Origin: Hyphomicrobiales bacterium
GTDB lineage: Bacteria > Pseudomonadota > Alphaproteobacteria > Rhizobiales > Kaistiaceae
Reading direction: 5' to 3'
DNA: 48,582 bases
Assembly (NCBI GenBank): GCA_024222895.1
Contig: JAAEOR010000399.1
Span: forward strand, 1 to 48,582
The position numbers and the translations under genes are program-made. Of the stretch, positions 33,596 through 42,693 are shown one piece after another (within the stretch, counting starts at the first letter, position 1; each line of letters starts with the position of its first letter). The notes under the pieces are model-generated. The model had not been told where the DNA came from, ran no database searches, and was given only the letters and a program-made list of their open reading frames with translations.

Positions 33596-34633
33596 TCAAC
33601 TGTTGAAGCCGAGATTCTTCTCACCGCCCTCGGCCGCATCGCGGGTTTCCTCGCGCTGCTCGGCGGGGAGCGGGATCAGCCCACGCTCGGTGAGGTAACC
33701 GTAGTCCCCCATCGAATCCTCTGACACATACTCAGCGATGAACTCCTCAAGGCCGGGAATGACACCGCGGTGAGCATTCTTGATGTAGACATACAGCGGT
33801 CGCGACACCCGATAGGAACCGTCAGCGATCGTCTCGATCGACGGCCCGACGCCGCCGATTCTTTCGCCCTCCAGCGTGTCCTGATTCTCGAAGAGAAACG
33901 AGTAACCAAAGATGCCGAACGCGTTCTCGTCGGCATTCAGCCGCTGGACGATCAGATTGTCGTTCTCCCCCGCCTCGATAAAAGGACCATCGGTCCGCAT
34001 CCGGGCACAGACTTCCTCCATCCGGTCGTCATCCAGCGCAGCAATCGCCGGAAAGGCCTGGCAACCCTCTTCCATGACCAATTCGACCCACGCATCTCGG
34101 GTACCCGAAGTCGGCGGCGGACCGAACACAGTGATCTCGGCGTCGGGGAGCGAAGCTTCGATCTCTGACCATTTCGTGAACGGATTGGCAACCACCTCGC
34201 CGTCGATCTCGACCTCCGCAGCCAGCGCCTGGAAAAGCTGCGGCAGGGTAATGTCGATGCTGACGCCGCCGCGGGCAGTGGCGAAGGCGATGCCGTCATA
34301 ACCGATCAGAACCTCCGTCACGGAGTCGACGTCCGCTTCCATGCAGGCCTTGAACTCGGACTCCTTCATCGCCCGCGATGCCCCGGTGATATCAACCTTG
34401 TCTTCCCCAACGCCTTCGCAAAAGATCTTCATGCCGCCGCCAGTGCCGGTCGACTCGACGACCGGGGCCGGACTGCCGGTCATGTTGGCGAACTGTTCCG
34501 CGACAGCCTGGGTAAACGGAAAGACCGTCGAAGAACCGACGATGCGGATATTGTCACGAGCAGCGGCCGTGACGGAAAACGCCGTGGCCGCGAGCCCGAA
34601 GGCTGCGACGCCGGTAAGAAACTTGGACTTCAC
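33596..34633 (-). CDS. pstS: Phosphate-binding protein PstS
   Basis: A 345-residue periplasmic phosphate-binding protein. The signal peptide is MKSKFLTGVAAFGLAATAFSV with cleavage near TAAA. RIVGSSTVFPFTQAVAEQFANMTG is the N-terminal ligand loop; VESTGTGGGMKIFCEGVGEDKVDITGASRAMKESEF and FGPPPTSGTRDAWVELVMEEGC carry phosphate-contacting Ser, Thr, Arg and Asp residues. The start is GTG at 34633. It heads the pstSCAB-phoU-phoB transcription unit behind a Pho box. The long acidic PstS type with extra cysteines is common in alphaproteobacteria. Confidence 0.94.
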   Translation of the reverse strand: MKSKFLTGVAAFGLAATAFSVTAAARDNIRIVGSSTVFPFTQAVAEQFANMTGSPAPVVESTGTGGGMKIFCEGVGEDKVDITGASRAMKESEFKACMEADVDSVTEVLIGYDGIAFATARGGVSIDITLPQLFQALAAEVEIDGEVVANPFTKWSEIEASLPDAEITVFGPPPTSGTRDAWVELVMEEGCQAFPAIAALDDDRMEEVCARMRTDGPFIEAGENDNLIVQRLNADENAFGIFGYSFLFENQDTLEGERIGGVGPSIETIADGSYRVSRPLYVYIKNAHRGVIPGLEEFIAEYVSEDSMGDYGYLTERGLIPLPAEQREETRDAAEGGEKNLGFNS

Positions 34634-34671
34634 CTGATATCTCCCTGATCCTTGGGATCGTTTCGATTTTC

Positions 34672-34691
34672 GGGAGCGATGTCACGCTCCC
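34672..34691 (-). promoter_or_regulatory. 5'UTR stem-loop of pstS
   Basis: GGGAGCG (34672-34678) and CGCTCCC (34685-34691) form a 7-bp stem with a 6-nt loop in the leader between the Pho box and the pstS start. No T-run follows. It may stabilise the mRNA end or be residual; function is unknown. Confidence 0.4.
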
Positions 34692-34728
34692 GGTGCGCCA
34701 GGACCGTAGTGCGGTGCGGTATTGTTTC

Positions 34729-34747
34729 TATGACGCTTCTATTACAG
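34729..34747 (-). promoter_or_regulatory. Pho box upstream of pstS
   Basis: Read on the minus strand the site is CTGTAATAGAAGCGTCATA, matching 15 of 19 positions of the consensus pair of CTGTCAT repeats separated by 4 bp. It starts two bases after the phoR stop and lies ~96 bp before the pstS start, where PhoB-P would activate transcription. With PhoB carrying Gly53, whether the site is still used in the normal way is open. Confidence 0.8.
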
Positions 34748-34749
34748 TT

Positions 34750-36090
34750 TTACGACGACGCAAGCCTCTGATCTTTTTCGGTGTTTTCATCTTCTGCCGA
34801 TTCTGGGACAGCACTCGCCGACGGGAAAAGAACCGTGAATTTGGCGCCGGCACCTCGCTCGCTATCGATTGTCATCCGCGCGTCGTGACGGGTGAGGATG
34901 TGCTTGACGATTGCCAGTCCGAGCCCGGTACCACGATGCTTGCGACTGGCGTCGACGTCGACCCGATAGAAGCGCTCGGTCAGGCGTGGGATATGCTCAT
35001 CGCGGATGCCCGGGCCGTAGTCGCGCACCGAAACACTGGGCCCGGTCCGATCGTGCGCCGCCACCACGCTGACATCTACGCGCCCTCCCGACTGGCCGTA
35101 TTTGCAGGCATTCTCGATCAGGTTCTCAAACACCTGAGTCAATTCGTCCCGGTCGCCGGCGACGATCGCCGGGCCGGAGGGCAATGTCTGAACGACCTTG
35201 ACCCCGAGTTCACCGGCCAGCGGCTCGAGCCCGTCACCCAATTGCCTGACAATAGCGCAGAGATCGACCTGGCCCGAGGGACGGACATGGGCCTTCATCT
35301 CGATACGCGACAGGGACAGGAGATCATCGATCAGCCTGCTCATGCGCGTCGCCTGCTCCTCCATGATATCCAGGAAGCGCTCGCGCGCCTCCGTATCATT
35401 GCGGGCAGGTCCCTGAAGCGTGTCAATGAACCCGGCGAGCGAAGCAAGGGGCGTGCGCAGTTCATGGCTGGCGTTGGCAATGAAATCGACTCGGATTCGC
35501 TCACTTCGCCGCTGCTCTGTCAGGTCGTCGAGGAGGAGGGCGATGAAACCTCCCTGTCGGTTCCCGGCTGCCAGTCGAGCGAACCGCGCGGCGAACCAGC
35601 GTTCGGTCGGCACCCGTTCAGCAAATTCAACCCCCTCCGGCCCTCCGCCATTGGCCACCCGGTCGAAAGCCGAAATGAGATCCGGCACTCGCAAGCGGGA
35701 GGTCAGCGGTTCACCGGCTCGTATCGAGAACGCGTCGACGGCTCAGCGATTGGCGAACCGAACGGTCCCCCGGCGATCGAGAATCATGCAAGGATTGGGC
35801 AGAGCCTCGGCGAACAGCTGCATGCTGGCGTCCGGCCCTATCGGCTTCATGCGAACCTGGGAGGTCATCGACTGTGGCACCGCGTCGCGGCGGCGAATCG
35901 CGGCAACCCGAACGACGAAACCGACAAAAACGACGAGTGCGCCGATCAGATCGATGATCCCGGCCAGCACACAAACAAGCAAGAAAGCGCCACTGAGTAC
36001 GACCAGCCAGCGCGCCTCGGAGAGGCGCCGAAGGGCCTCGTCCCGCGGCTTTGGCGCATCACCGCTGCCTTGAGGATCGCTGACCGTCAT
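34750..36090 (-). pseudogene. phoR: PhoR sensor histidine kinase interrupted by an in-frame TGA
   Basis: Reading from ATG 36090 (MTVSDPQGSG; a TTG at 36108 is also possible) gives an N-terminal part with two membrane helices (WLVVLSGAFLLVCVLAGIIDLIGALVVFVGFVVRV) and a PAS start (ALPNPCMILDRRGTVRFANR). A TGA at 35745-35743 then stops translation. The same frame continues without shift into the rest of PAS, the HisKA box ANASHELRTPLASLAGF (phospho-His) and an intact HATPase with ENLIENACKYG, VRDYGPGI and GTGLGLAIV, ending at 34750. With readthrough it would be ~446 residues, normal for PhoR. An internal GTG at 35694 could yield a soluble kinase fragment. Confidence 0.9.
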
Positions 36091-36237
36091 CGGACCGATT
36101 CCGCTCAAGCCGCCTATGCCTTGCGTTTGCCCGAATCACACGGATGGTGACTGGCCGGGCTGCGGAGATATAAAGCGCACTGTTGCCGGCGCCAACTTGC
36201 AAGTTTGCCCGGGCGTCAAGGGGAGCTCGATTGGACC

Positions 36238-37173
36238 GTGTCCAGGAAGAAGGTGGAGGGTGAAGCGAAACAGCGCGGCGAGGCCGAGCCGCTGCCGGCC
36301 GTGATCACGCCGGAGCGCGATGCCGCCCAGATCGTCACCGAGCACGGCGCTTTCGATCTCGACGATCCGGTGTTGCCGGAATGGATCGAGACGGGGGCCC
36401 TGCGCGCCGGTGACTACCCCTATGACAAGGTTCTGAAGAAGAAGACCTATGAGGACGAACTGGAGCGGTTGCAGATCGAGCTGGTCAAGCTGCAGCGCTA
36501 CATATCGGTCACGAATCAGCGCATGGTCATCGTCTTCGAAGGCCGGGACGCGGCGGGCAAAGGCGGCGCGATTTTTGCCTTCAGGCAGTATCTCAATCCA
36601 CGTAGTGTACGGATTGTTGCCCTCCCCAAACCGACCGAAATCGAACAGGGACAATGGTATTTCCAGCGATATTCCAGCCACTTGCCGACCCGCGGTGAGA
36701 TCGTCCTGTTCGACCGATCCTGGTACAATCGGGCCGGTGTCGAGCCGGTCATGGGTTTCTGCACCAAGGCGGAGCATCGCGTGTTCCTCGATACCGTGCA
36801 CGACTTCGAACAGATGCTGATTGACGAGGGCACAGTCCTGCTCAAGTTCTGGCTCAATATCGGTCAGGCGACCCAACTGGAGCGTTTTTTCGAGCGACGT
36901 CACAATCCGTTGAAGATATGGAAACTTTCGCCGATTGATTATACCGCCATGCACAAATGGAACGACTACACGCGCGCGCGGGACGAAATGCTGGACGCAT
37001 CGCACAAACCGGCGACGCCCTGGGCAATCGTGCGGGCCAACGACAAACGCCGCGCACGGCTCAACATCATTCGCTTCGTTCTCAGCCGGCAGGACTATGC
37101 GGGCAAGGACGAATCTGTCGCCCGGGAACCGGACCCGCTGATTCTCGGCGGCCCGGAACTCCTGCCCGACTAG
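36238..37173 (+). CDS. ppk2: Polyphosphate kinase 2 (PPK2 family)
   Basis: A ~311-residue cytoplasmic kinase that moves phosphate between polyphosphate and nucleoside diphosphates (GDP/ADP). Walker A is [17 protein letters not shown], the lid module has [26 protein letters not shown], and Walker B is [21 protein letters not shown]. The closing motif [25 protein letters not shown] is typical of the single-domain PPK2 class. The start is uncertain: GTG 36238 is used, TTG 36205 is possible. It is divergent from phoR, matching a phosphate-metabolism neighbourhood. A TATAAA at 36169-36174 may be its -10. Confidence 0.92.
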   Translation: MSRKKVEGEAKQRGEAEPLPAVITPERDAAQIVTEHGAFDLDDPVLPEWIETGALRAGDYPYDKVLKKKTYEDELERLQIELVKLQRYISVTNQRMVIVFEGRDAAGKGGAIFAFRQYLNPRSVRIVALPKPTEIEQGQWYFQRYSSHLPTRGEIVLFDRSWYNRAGVEPVMGFCTKAEHRVFLDTVHDFEQMLIDEGTVLLKFWLNIGQATQLERFFERRHNPLKIWKLSPIDYTAMHKWNDYTRARDEMLDASHKPATPWAIVRANDKRRARLNIIRFVLSRQDYAGKDESVAREPDPLILGGPELLPD

Positions 37174-37219
37174 AGAGTGGAGCCAGCGTGTTCGAACGAC
37201 AAAGTTGGGCCACACGCCG

Positions 37220-38638
37220 ATGAGCGATTTCTACGCGGTCCTCAAACAATCGATCATCGATCGCGAGTTGCGGTCACCGGACGACCGGGACGCGGCGTAT
37301 GCCCAGGCGCGGGCCGCCATCGTCCGGCGCCTGTGGAGCTATGACCCGCCGCTCAGCGAGGATGAGATCGATGACCGCATCGGCCAGTTTGATCTGGCAG
37401 TGGAACGCATCGAGAGCGAGGTCATTGAGGTCTTCGCAGCCGGCCCGGAGCCAGTGGACCAGGTCGTTCCAGCCAATTACGTCGAGGCGCCGCCTCCCGT
37501 CTACGACGACCCCGAACGTGATGACGGTGATGAGCGCCATGGCAACGAGCCGACGCTCGAGCCGGATGACATCGCGACAAGTCCCGGCGACATTGTTACC
37601 GCCGGTTCCGGGGCACCGCCCACCGCGAAGCGTCGCGAGTCGGTCGCTGAACTCTTCGTCACTCTCGATGCCCGCAGCCTCGCCGTCGAACAAGCGCTCA
37701 ACGGTCAGGCGGACGAGCCGGCTGTCGCGCCCGAACTCGCAACGCCGGCCGGACCCGAGCCGCCGCTGGCAGGACCCGAGCCGCCGCTGGCCCCCGATCA
37801 TCCTGAATTGGACGATTTTGTACCGCCGCCTGGATTGTTGCCGGAGCATGCGCCGAACGCCGAGGAGCCGCCCCCCGACGAGGGCAACGCGCTGGTAGCG
37901 ACCGACGAACCCGTGAACTGGTACAGGCCAAATTCTCCGGCAACCGCCCCGCCCTCCCGCAAACGAAAGATACCGCCACAGCGGCCGGCAACAGCTGGAA
38001 GGCCGCGCCGGGCCCGAGCCTCGCGACCGGATACCGACACAAGGCAGGTTCGCAGCTTGATCGTAGCGGTCACTGCGCTTGCCGCTGCCCTGATTGCCGC
38101 GCTCGTCTATGTGCTGTCGCCACTCTATCTGGGTAACAACGAGCCAGTCCTCGCCGGACCGCCGGGGCTTCCGGGTTCTGCAGGAACCGCCTCGCTACCG
38201 GCGGATTCGCTCCAGCGGTTCACCCTTTTCGACGGCAGCGACCCTACCATTTTCAAGGCTGCCCCCGGCAACCCGGTGCGATTCAGCGGTGAAGCGGCCC
38301 GCATTTCCACCTCGGCCGGGTCCGCCGGCGCAACCGCCGCAATTGGCCCGGGACTCGCCACCCGGCTGGCCGGTCACAACGTCCGCGTCACCGTCATGGC
38401 GCGCACCGTGCGCGAGAATGGTGCACTGAACCTGCGGATCGCTTATCAAAGCGGCCTCGCTATCAGCCATTGGCGCACGGCTAACCTGACCGCGGAGTTA
38501 GCCCCGGTTGAGCTGGAGTGGCGCGTGCCGGCATTGCGAACAGATCCTGGCGGCGGCGCGATCCTTATCGAACCTGGAATTCCGGGCGACGGAACCGCCG
38601 CCGAGATCGCAGCGATTACGATCGACGTCCTGGACTAA
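37220..38638 (+). CDS. Proline/acid-rich single-pass membrane protein of unknown function
   Basis: A 472-residue protein starting MSDFYAVLKQSIIDRE. Residues 1-75 look like a folded helical domain (DRDAAYAQARAAIVRRLWSYDPPLSEDEIDDRI). A long disordered Pro/Glu/Asp-rich stretch with a near-perfect repeat (GPEPPLAGPEPPLAPD, about 175-195) precedes a basic patch (RKRKIPPQRPATAGRPRRARASRP) and one membrane helix (VAVTALAAALIAALVYVL, about 281-300). A ~160-residue beta-rich C-terminal domain follows, probably periplasmic. The layout resembles alphaproteobacterial proteins with an N-terminal cytoplasmic domain and single TM helix. I do not recognise a named family. It begins 47 bases after ppk2 and may be co-transcribed. 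Confidence 0.75.
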   Translation: MSDFYAVLKQSIIDRELRSPDDRDAAYAQARAAIVRRLWSYDPPLSEDEIDDRIGQFDLAVERIESEVIEVFAAGPEPVDQVVPANYVEAPPPVYDDPERDDGDERHGNEPTLEPDDIATSPGDIVTAGSGAPPTAKRRESVAELFVTLDARSLAVEQALNGQADEPAVAPELATPAGPEPPLAGPEPPLAPDHPELDDFVPPPGLLPEHAPNAEEPPPDEGNALVATDEPVNWYRPNSPATAPPSRKRKIPPQRPATAGRPRRARASRPDTDTRQVRSLIVAVTALAAALIAALVYVLSPLYLGNNEPVLAGPPGLPGSAGTASLPADSLQRFTLFDGSDPTIFKAAPGNPVRFSGEAARISTSAGSAGATAAIGPGLATRLAGHNVRVTVMARTVRENGALNLRIAYQSGLAISHWRTANLTAELAPVELEWRVPALRTDPGGGAILIEPGIPGDGTAAEIAAITIDVLD

Positions 38639-38652
38639 GCTATAGCTATAGC
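38639..38652. repeat. Perfect 14-bp palindrome between convergent genes
   Basis: GCTATAGCTATAGC starts directly after the stop of the unknown membrane protein (TAA at 38636-38638) and contains the TAG stop of the CBS gene (38648-38646). It is two GCTATA units in palindromic order. It is too short and AT-rich to be a clear terminator. Confidence 0.5.
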
Positions 38653-39053
38653 CGGGCCGACCAGTTCTCGACCAGCGCCCGCAACATGTCGGCCCGACTG
38701 ATCTGCCCGACAAGCGCGCCCTCACGAAGGACAGGAAATCGGCGGTATTCGCTGGTAAGGAAGCGTTCGGCGGCCGCGACAAGATCGAGATCGGCGTCAA
38801 GTGTCTGGACCTGGGTGCTCATGTAGGCAGAGACCCGACCTCCCCATTCCTGATGGTACGCGCCCTGCAATGCGGCGCGAATACAATCCTTCTTGGATAG
38901 CACACCGACGAGCCGGCCGTCGGCGTCAACCACAGGCGCGCCTGAAATCCGCTTCTCTAGGAGGATCTTCATGGCGTGCAGGATTTCCATCTCCGGTTCC
39001 AGTACGACGAGGTCGGTTGTCATGTAGTTCGCAACCCGTGGCCGATCGGTCAT
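38646..39053 (-). CDS. Two-CBS-domain protein at the end of the nqr operon
   Basis: A 135-residue cytoplasmic protein made of a CBS pair. CBS1 is VANYMTTDLVVLEPEMEILHAMKILLEKRISGAPVVDADGRLVGVLSKKD; CBS2 is VSAYMSTQVQTLDADLDLVAAAERFLTSEYRRFPVLREGALVGQISRADML. CBS pairs bind adenosine nucleotides such as AMP or ATP and act as energy sensors. The ATG at 39053 overlaps the nqrM stop (ATGA), which places it as the last gene of the Na+-NQR operon. A role in tuning NQR activity or maturation by adenylate level is plausible but unproven. Confidence 0.9.
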   Translation of the reverse strand: MTDRPRVANYMTTDLVVLEPEMEILHAMKILLEKRISGAPVVDADGRLVGVLSKKDCIRAALQGAYHQEWGGRVSAYMSTQVQTLDADLDLVAAAERFLTSEYRRFPVLREGALVGQISRADMLRALVENWSARL

Positions 39054-39223
39054 GCCAGATCCCCCTTGTTCGCGCGCTTCGAACATGCGGCGCAATCCGT
39101 TCCCGGAATGCAGGACAGCCCGCCGCAAGACCCCTTGATCGGCGGCCGCCCCAGCATCGCGCCCAGCGAGAGCCCCGCAAAGGCGAGAAGCACGAGCCCG
39201 AGCGTGATCAGGAAGATCGCCAT
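39050..39223 (-). CDS. nqrM: Na+-NQR maturation factor NqrM
   Basis: A 57-residue protein, MAIFLITLGLVLLAFAGLSL then GAMLGRPPIKGSCGG and SCIPGTDCAACSKR. One N-terminal membrane helix is followed by four cysteines (residues 33, 38, 44, 47). This matches the NqrM/DUF539 pattern needed in Vibrio for inserting the Fe centre shared by NqrD and NqrE. It lies 7 bases after apbE and overlaps the CBS gene by 4 bases. Too short for ordinary gene callers but convincing by motif and position. Confidence 0.9.
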   Translation of the reverse strand: MAIFLITLGLVLLAFAGLSLGAMLGRPPIKGSCGGLSCIPGTDCAACSKRANKGDLA

Positions 39224-39230
39224 GGCCGCC

Positions 39231-40208
39231 TCATCCCTGAGCGATCCGGCTCGAGAAGCCGCCCGTCATCACCTCCCGCAGGCTGTACCCGTCGCGCGAT
39301 ATGAAGAGCGCGGCAATTCCTGTCCGTTCGGCGAATTGCGGCCCGTCCTCGGATCCCATCGCGAAGAGCGCGGTTGCGAGCGCATCGGCAGTAATCGCCC
39401 GCGGCGCAAGGACGGAGACAGAGGCAAGCGCACCGTCGGCGGGCCGCATGCGCCGAGGATCGATGATGTGGCTGTAGCGATGCCCGGAGAGGACGTAGCT
39501 GTTGACGCGATCTCCCGATGTCGCAAGCGCCTCTTCCGCCAGGGTCACTATGCAGCAATACGGGGTCTCCGGTCGGGGCAGCGGGCTTTCCACGCCGGCC
39601 CGCCAGGGACGCCCTCCGGGGTTGGCGCCGGTGGCGTAGGTCTCACCCCCGAGTTCCATGAAGAATGGGTACAGGCCGATGGACCTCAGCGCCTGCGCGC
39701 ATCGATCGAGCGCATGGCCTTTGCCTATACCGCACAGATCGAGCGTCTGCCGGGAATGAGCCTTTCTCGCATGTCCGCGCCCAATCTCCAGGTCCCGGAA
39801 CGAGCCCTCCGGTGCCTGGGTGATGGGCCCGAAACCGTACTGCCCGACAAGACCGCCAAGCGTCGGGTCGAAAGCGCCGCGCGTTTGCGCGGCGATACGT
39901 TTTGCCTCCTCGAGCGTGGACAGCGTGGGGGATGAGAGCGGCAGCCAATCCGTCGTCTCCGCGCGGTTGAAGACCGAGATTTCCGATGTCGCGCGGAAAG
40001 GCGACATCGCGGCATCGACGGAGCCGACGACCCCGGTTACGGCCCGCACGATCGCGTGCGCATCGGCCCCCGCAGCAACTCGGACCCGCCAGCTGGCGCC
40101 AAAGGCCGGTCCTTTGATCTGCAACAGGTCCGGTGCAGCGGCCGAAACCCTCGTCGCTGTCAGCGCCGCGCCTGCACCTGCCAGAAATTCGCGTCGTGTC
40201 AGGGCCAT
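39231..40208 (-). CDS. apbE: FAD:protein FMN transferase ApbE
   Basis: A 325-residue periplasmic flavin transferase that attaches FMN to Thr in the S(T)GAT motifs of NqrC and NqrB. The N-terminus MALTRREFLAGAGAALTATRVSAAA is a twin-arginine signal (TRREFL). Family motifs are GAFDPTLGGLVGQYGFG, LDLCGIGKGHALDRC, ELGGETYATGANPGGRPWRAG, YSHIIDPRRMRPADG and TADALATALFAMG (the DALATA box). It sits between nqrF and nqrM, the normal operon position. With no SGAT seen in NqrB here, NqrC may be its only substrate. Confidence 0.95.
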   Translation of the reverse strand: MALTRREFLAGAGAALTATRVSAAAPDLLQIKGPAFGASWRVRVAAGADAHAIVRAVTGVVGSVDAAMSPFRATSEISVFNRAETTDWLPLSSPTLSTLEEAKRIAAQTRGAFDPTLGGLVGQYGFGPITQAPEGSFRDLEIGRGHARKAHSRQTLDLCGIGKGHALDRCAQALRSIGLYPFFMELGGETYATGANPGGRPWRAGVESPLPRPETPYCCIVTLAEEALATSGDRVNSYVLSGHRYSHIIDPRRMRPADGALASVSVLAPRAITADALATALFAMGSEDGPQFAERTGIAALFISRDGYSLREVMTGGFSSRIAQG

Positions 40209-40211
40209 TGC

Positions 40212-41435
40212 CTAGCCTCCGAAATCGTCGTTGAAGATCCGGTCGCGGTCGACCCCCAGGTCATCGAGCATGGCCAGCACCGCCCGGATCATCATGGGCG
40301 GGCCACAGAGGTAGTACTCGCAGTCATGGGGTGCGGGGTGGGCGGCCAGACCGTCGCGCAACGCGACCACGTGCACGAAGCCGACCTCGCCCTGCCAGTC
40401 GTCATCCGCTCCGGGATCGGAAAGCGCGGCGGTCCACCGAAAATTGGGGTAGGTCGCCTGCAACCGTTCGAACTCCTGCTCGTAGAACAGGTCCACCCGG
40501 CTGCGCGCTCCATACCAGAAGCTCATCTTTCTGGTCGTCTTCCTGCGTTCGAGCTGGTCCGAGACGATCGCCCGCAGTGGAGCCATGCCGACGCCTCCTC
40601 CGATGAACACCATTTCGCGCTCGCCTTCCTGTGCCGCGAAGCTGCCGAAGGGTCCGGTGACGCTGACCTTGTCGCCCTCCACCAGTCCGAACAGCCAGGA
40701 CGATACGATCCCAGGCGGCGCGTCTGGTCGATCCGGAGGCGGCAGCGTCAGCCTGACCAGCAGGACGATGTGACCCGTATCGTCCATCGCGCGGTTGGCG
40801 ATCGAATAGGCGCGAGATACCCCGCCCGAGCTTCGCGTCCGCAGCGCATCGAGCCCCAACGCGCTCCATGCCGCGCGATGTTCAGGTGCGATCTCATAGT
40901 CTGCGAAGCGCAGGTCGTATGCCGGCGCCTCGATCTGAACAAACGCGCCTGGCGTGAAGGCGAACGGTTCGCCCGGTGGCGGAGCCAGCACGATTTCGCG
41001 GATGATGGGGGCGATGGTGCGGCTCGAAACCACCGTGCAATCCCACGATCTTGCCTTCAACATGCTTTCGGGAAGCACGACGGAAAGGGTGGCGCGCAGC
41101 GTCGTCTGGCAGGCCAGCCGCAGGCCGGACGCGAGTTCCGCGCGCGACAGCAGCGCTGCCTCGGTCGGCAGCGGCGCGCCGCGGCCCTCGTCTATTCGCA
41201 CCCTGCACTGTCCGCATGTTCCGGCGCCGCCGCAGGCCGAGGGAATGGCGATACCGCTGCCGGCCAGCGCCGCCAGGAGCTTGCCGCCGGCTCGCGCCTC
41301 GATGTCATGTCCATCGTTGATGCGGACCGTGATGAGCCCCGACGGCAGCAGCATCGCCTGGGCGGCCAGAACGAGACCCGCCAAAGCCAGGACGATGAGG
41401 ACGAAAACCACGCTGCCCAGCACCACCTCGGTCAT
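40212..41435 (-). CDS. nqrF: Na+-NQR subunit F (NADH dehydrogenase, 2Fe-2S, FAD)
   Basis: A 407-residue subunit, equal to the usual ~408. One N-terminal membrane helix ([21 protein letters not shown]) precedes a ferredoxin domain with [16 protein letters not shown] and LACQT (four Cys ligands). The ferredoxin reductase-type part has the FAD motif [10 protein letters not shown] and the NADH site [15 protein letters not shown]. The ending [35 protein letters not shown] is typical. It oxidises NADH on the cytoplasmic side and feeds electrons to the NqrD/E iron centre. It overlaps nqrE by 4 bases (ATGA). Confidence 0.97.
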   Translation of the reverse strand: MTEVVLGSVVFVLIVLALAGLVLAAQAMLLPSGLITVRINDGHDIEARAGGKLLAALAGSGIAIPSACGGAGTCGQCRVRIDEGRGAPLPTEAALLSRAELASGLRLACQTTLRATLSVVLPESMLKARSWDCTVVSSRTIAPIIREIVLAPPPGEPFAFTPGAFVQIEAPAYDLRFADYEIAPEHRAAWSALGLDALRTRSSGGVSRAYSIANRAMDDTGHIVLLVRLTLPPPDRPDAPPGIVSSWLFGLVEGDKVSVTGPFGSFAAQEGEREMVFIGGGVGMAPLRAIVSDQLERRKTTRKMSFWYGARSRVDLFYEQEFERLQATYPNFRWTAALSDPGADDDWQGEVGFVHVVALRDGLAAHPAPHDCEYYLCGPPMMIRAVLAMLDDLGVDRDRIFNDDFGG

Positions 41436-42034
41436 GGCAGGCGCACCCCGACAAAGGCCGAGAAACCCATGGAAATGAGCCCTGTCACGATGAACGCGAT
41501 GCCCAGTCCGCGCAGGCCTTCCGGCACGTCGGCATATCGCAGGCGCTCCCTGATGGCAGCGAAAGCGACGATCGCCAGCGCCCAGCCGATGCCGCTGCCT
41601 AACCCGTATATCGCGCTCTCTGGCAGGCTGTATCGGCGATCGACCATGAACAGGCTGCCGCCCAACACGGCGCAATTCACGGTGATCAGCGGAAGGAAGA
41701 TGCCCAGACGCCGGTGCAGCACCGGTGCATGACGATCCAGCGCCATTTCAAGGATTTGCACGATAGCGGCGATGACCCCGATGAAGCAGATCAGCTTGAG
41801 GAAACTCAAATCGACCTCGGGCAGCCCCGCCCATCCCCAGGCGCCTTCGATGAGAAGGCCTTGGAAAATGAGATGGTTCACCGGGACGGTGATCGCTTGA
41901 ACCACGATCATCGCGAGGCCAAGCCCGAGCGCGGTGTCGACCCGCTTCGACACAGCAAGGAACGTGCAGATGCCCAGAAAGAACGACAGCGCCAGGTTGT
42001 CTTGAAATACGGATCGCAGGAAGAGCTCCGTCAT
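41432..42034 (-). CDS. nqrE: Na+-NQR subunit E
   Basis: A 200-residue membrane protein with six predicted helices (usual length ~198). [27 protein letters not shown] and [18 protein letters not shown] each carry the cysteine that, with two from NqrD, ligates the intramembrane iron-sulfur centre. The C-terminus has [51 protein letters not shown]. The ATG at 42034 gives the canonical start and an ATGA overlap with nqrD, so the longer upstream frame is rejected. Confidence 0.96.
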   Translation of the reverse strand: MTELFLRSVFQDNLALSFFLGICTFLAVSKRVDTALGLGLAMIVVQAITVPVNHLIFQGLLIEGAWGWAGLPEVDLSFLKLICFIGVIAAIVQILEMALDRHAPVLHRRLGIFLPLITVNCAVLGGSLFMVDRRYSLPESAIYGLGSGIGWALAIVAFAAIRERLRYADVPEGLRGLGIAFIVTGLISMGFSAFVGVRLP

Positions 42035-42693
42035 GGCTTTTCGCTCCTGGCCATGTCGCGGATCGGGAATTCGTTGGTTTCGATCTGCGTCGGCCGAAGG
42101 GTCCGGATGACCCAGATCAGCAGGCCGATGATGAAGAAGGCGCTTGGCGCCAGCAGCATGACGCCCAAGGGCTGGAACCACCCGCCCTCGGCCGCCATGG
42201 CCAGCACCGGCACGCCGAACAGCGTTCCCGACCCCAATCCTTCCCGGACCGCGGCGACGATCATCAGGACGAGGCTGTAGCCAAGGCCGTTGCCCAGGCC
42301 ATCCATGACGCTGGGCCAGACCGGATTGCGCATCGCAAAGGTTTCGGCACGCCCGAGGACGATGCAGTTGGTCACAATCAGGCCGACGAAAACCGACAGC
42401 CGCTGGCTCATCTCGAAGGCGAAGGCGCGCAGGACCTGATCGGCGACGATGACGAGCGATGCGATGATGGTGATCTGAACCACTAGCCGTATCGATGACG
42501 GCAGGTGGCGGCGGATCAGGCTGATCGACGCGCTGGCTGCCGTCAGGACCGCGGTCAGGGCCAGACTCATCGTCAGCGCCGTCGCCATCGAGGTGGTCAC
42601 GGCAAGCGCCGAACAGATGCCGAGGATCTGCAAGGTGATCGGGTTGTTGTCGACCAGGGGGACGGTCAGGTGGCGCAGAGTCGTCCCGGTCAT
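42031..42693 (-). CDS. nqrD: Na+-NQR subunit D
   Basis: A 220-residue membrane protein with six predicted helices (usual ~210). [21 protein letters not shown] and [22 protein letters not shown] hold the two conserved cysteines of the NqrD/NqrE iron site. [23 protein letters not shown] and [20 protein letters not shown] are further family segments. It overlaps nqrC and nqrE with ATGA junctions on both sides, so translation is tightly coupled. Confidence 0.96.
   Translation of the reverse strand: MTGTTLRHLTVPLVDNNPITLQILGICSALAVTTSMATALTMSLALTAVLTAASASISLIRRHLPSSIRLVVQITIIASLVIVADQVLRAFAFEMSQRLSVFVGLIVTNCIVLGRAETFAMRNPVWPSVMDGLGNGLGYSLVLMIVAAVREGLGSGTLFGVPVLAMAAEGGWFQPLGVMLLAPSAFFIIGLLIWVIRTLRPTQIETNEFPIRDMARSEKP

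Noticed and set aside
35743-35745. TGA in phoR as selenocysteine or as a reassigned codon
   Set aside because: Many genes in the window end in TGA, so the code is standard. No SECIS-like hairpin was seen, and the position in the PAS domain is not catalytic.
34693-36150. Plus-strand 485-codon frame across phoR
   Set aside because: Antisense to phoR. It looked attractive because phoR is interrupted, but its translation has no recognisable domain and the minus strand carries HisKA and HATPase motifs.
36136-37215. Minus-strand 359-codon frame over ppk2
   Set aside because: Antisense to PPK2 with Walker A and B motifs; no ribosome site.
40056-41732. Plus-strand 558-codon frame over nqrF and apbE
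   Set aside because: Antisense to two firmly identified genes; arginine/glutamine-rich with no domain.
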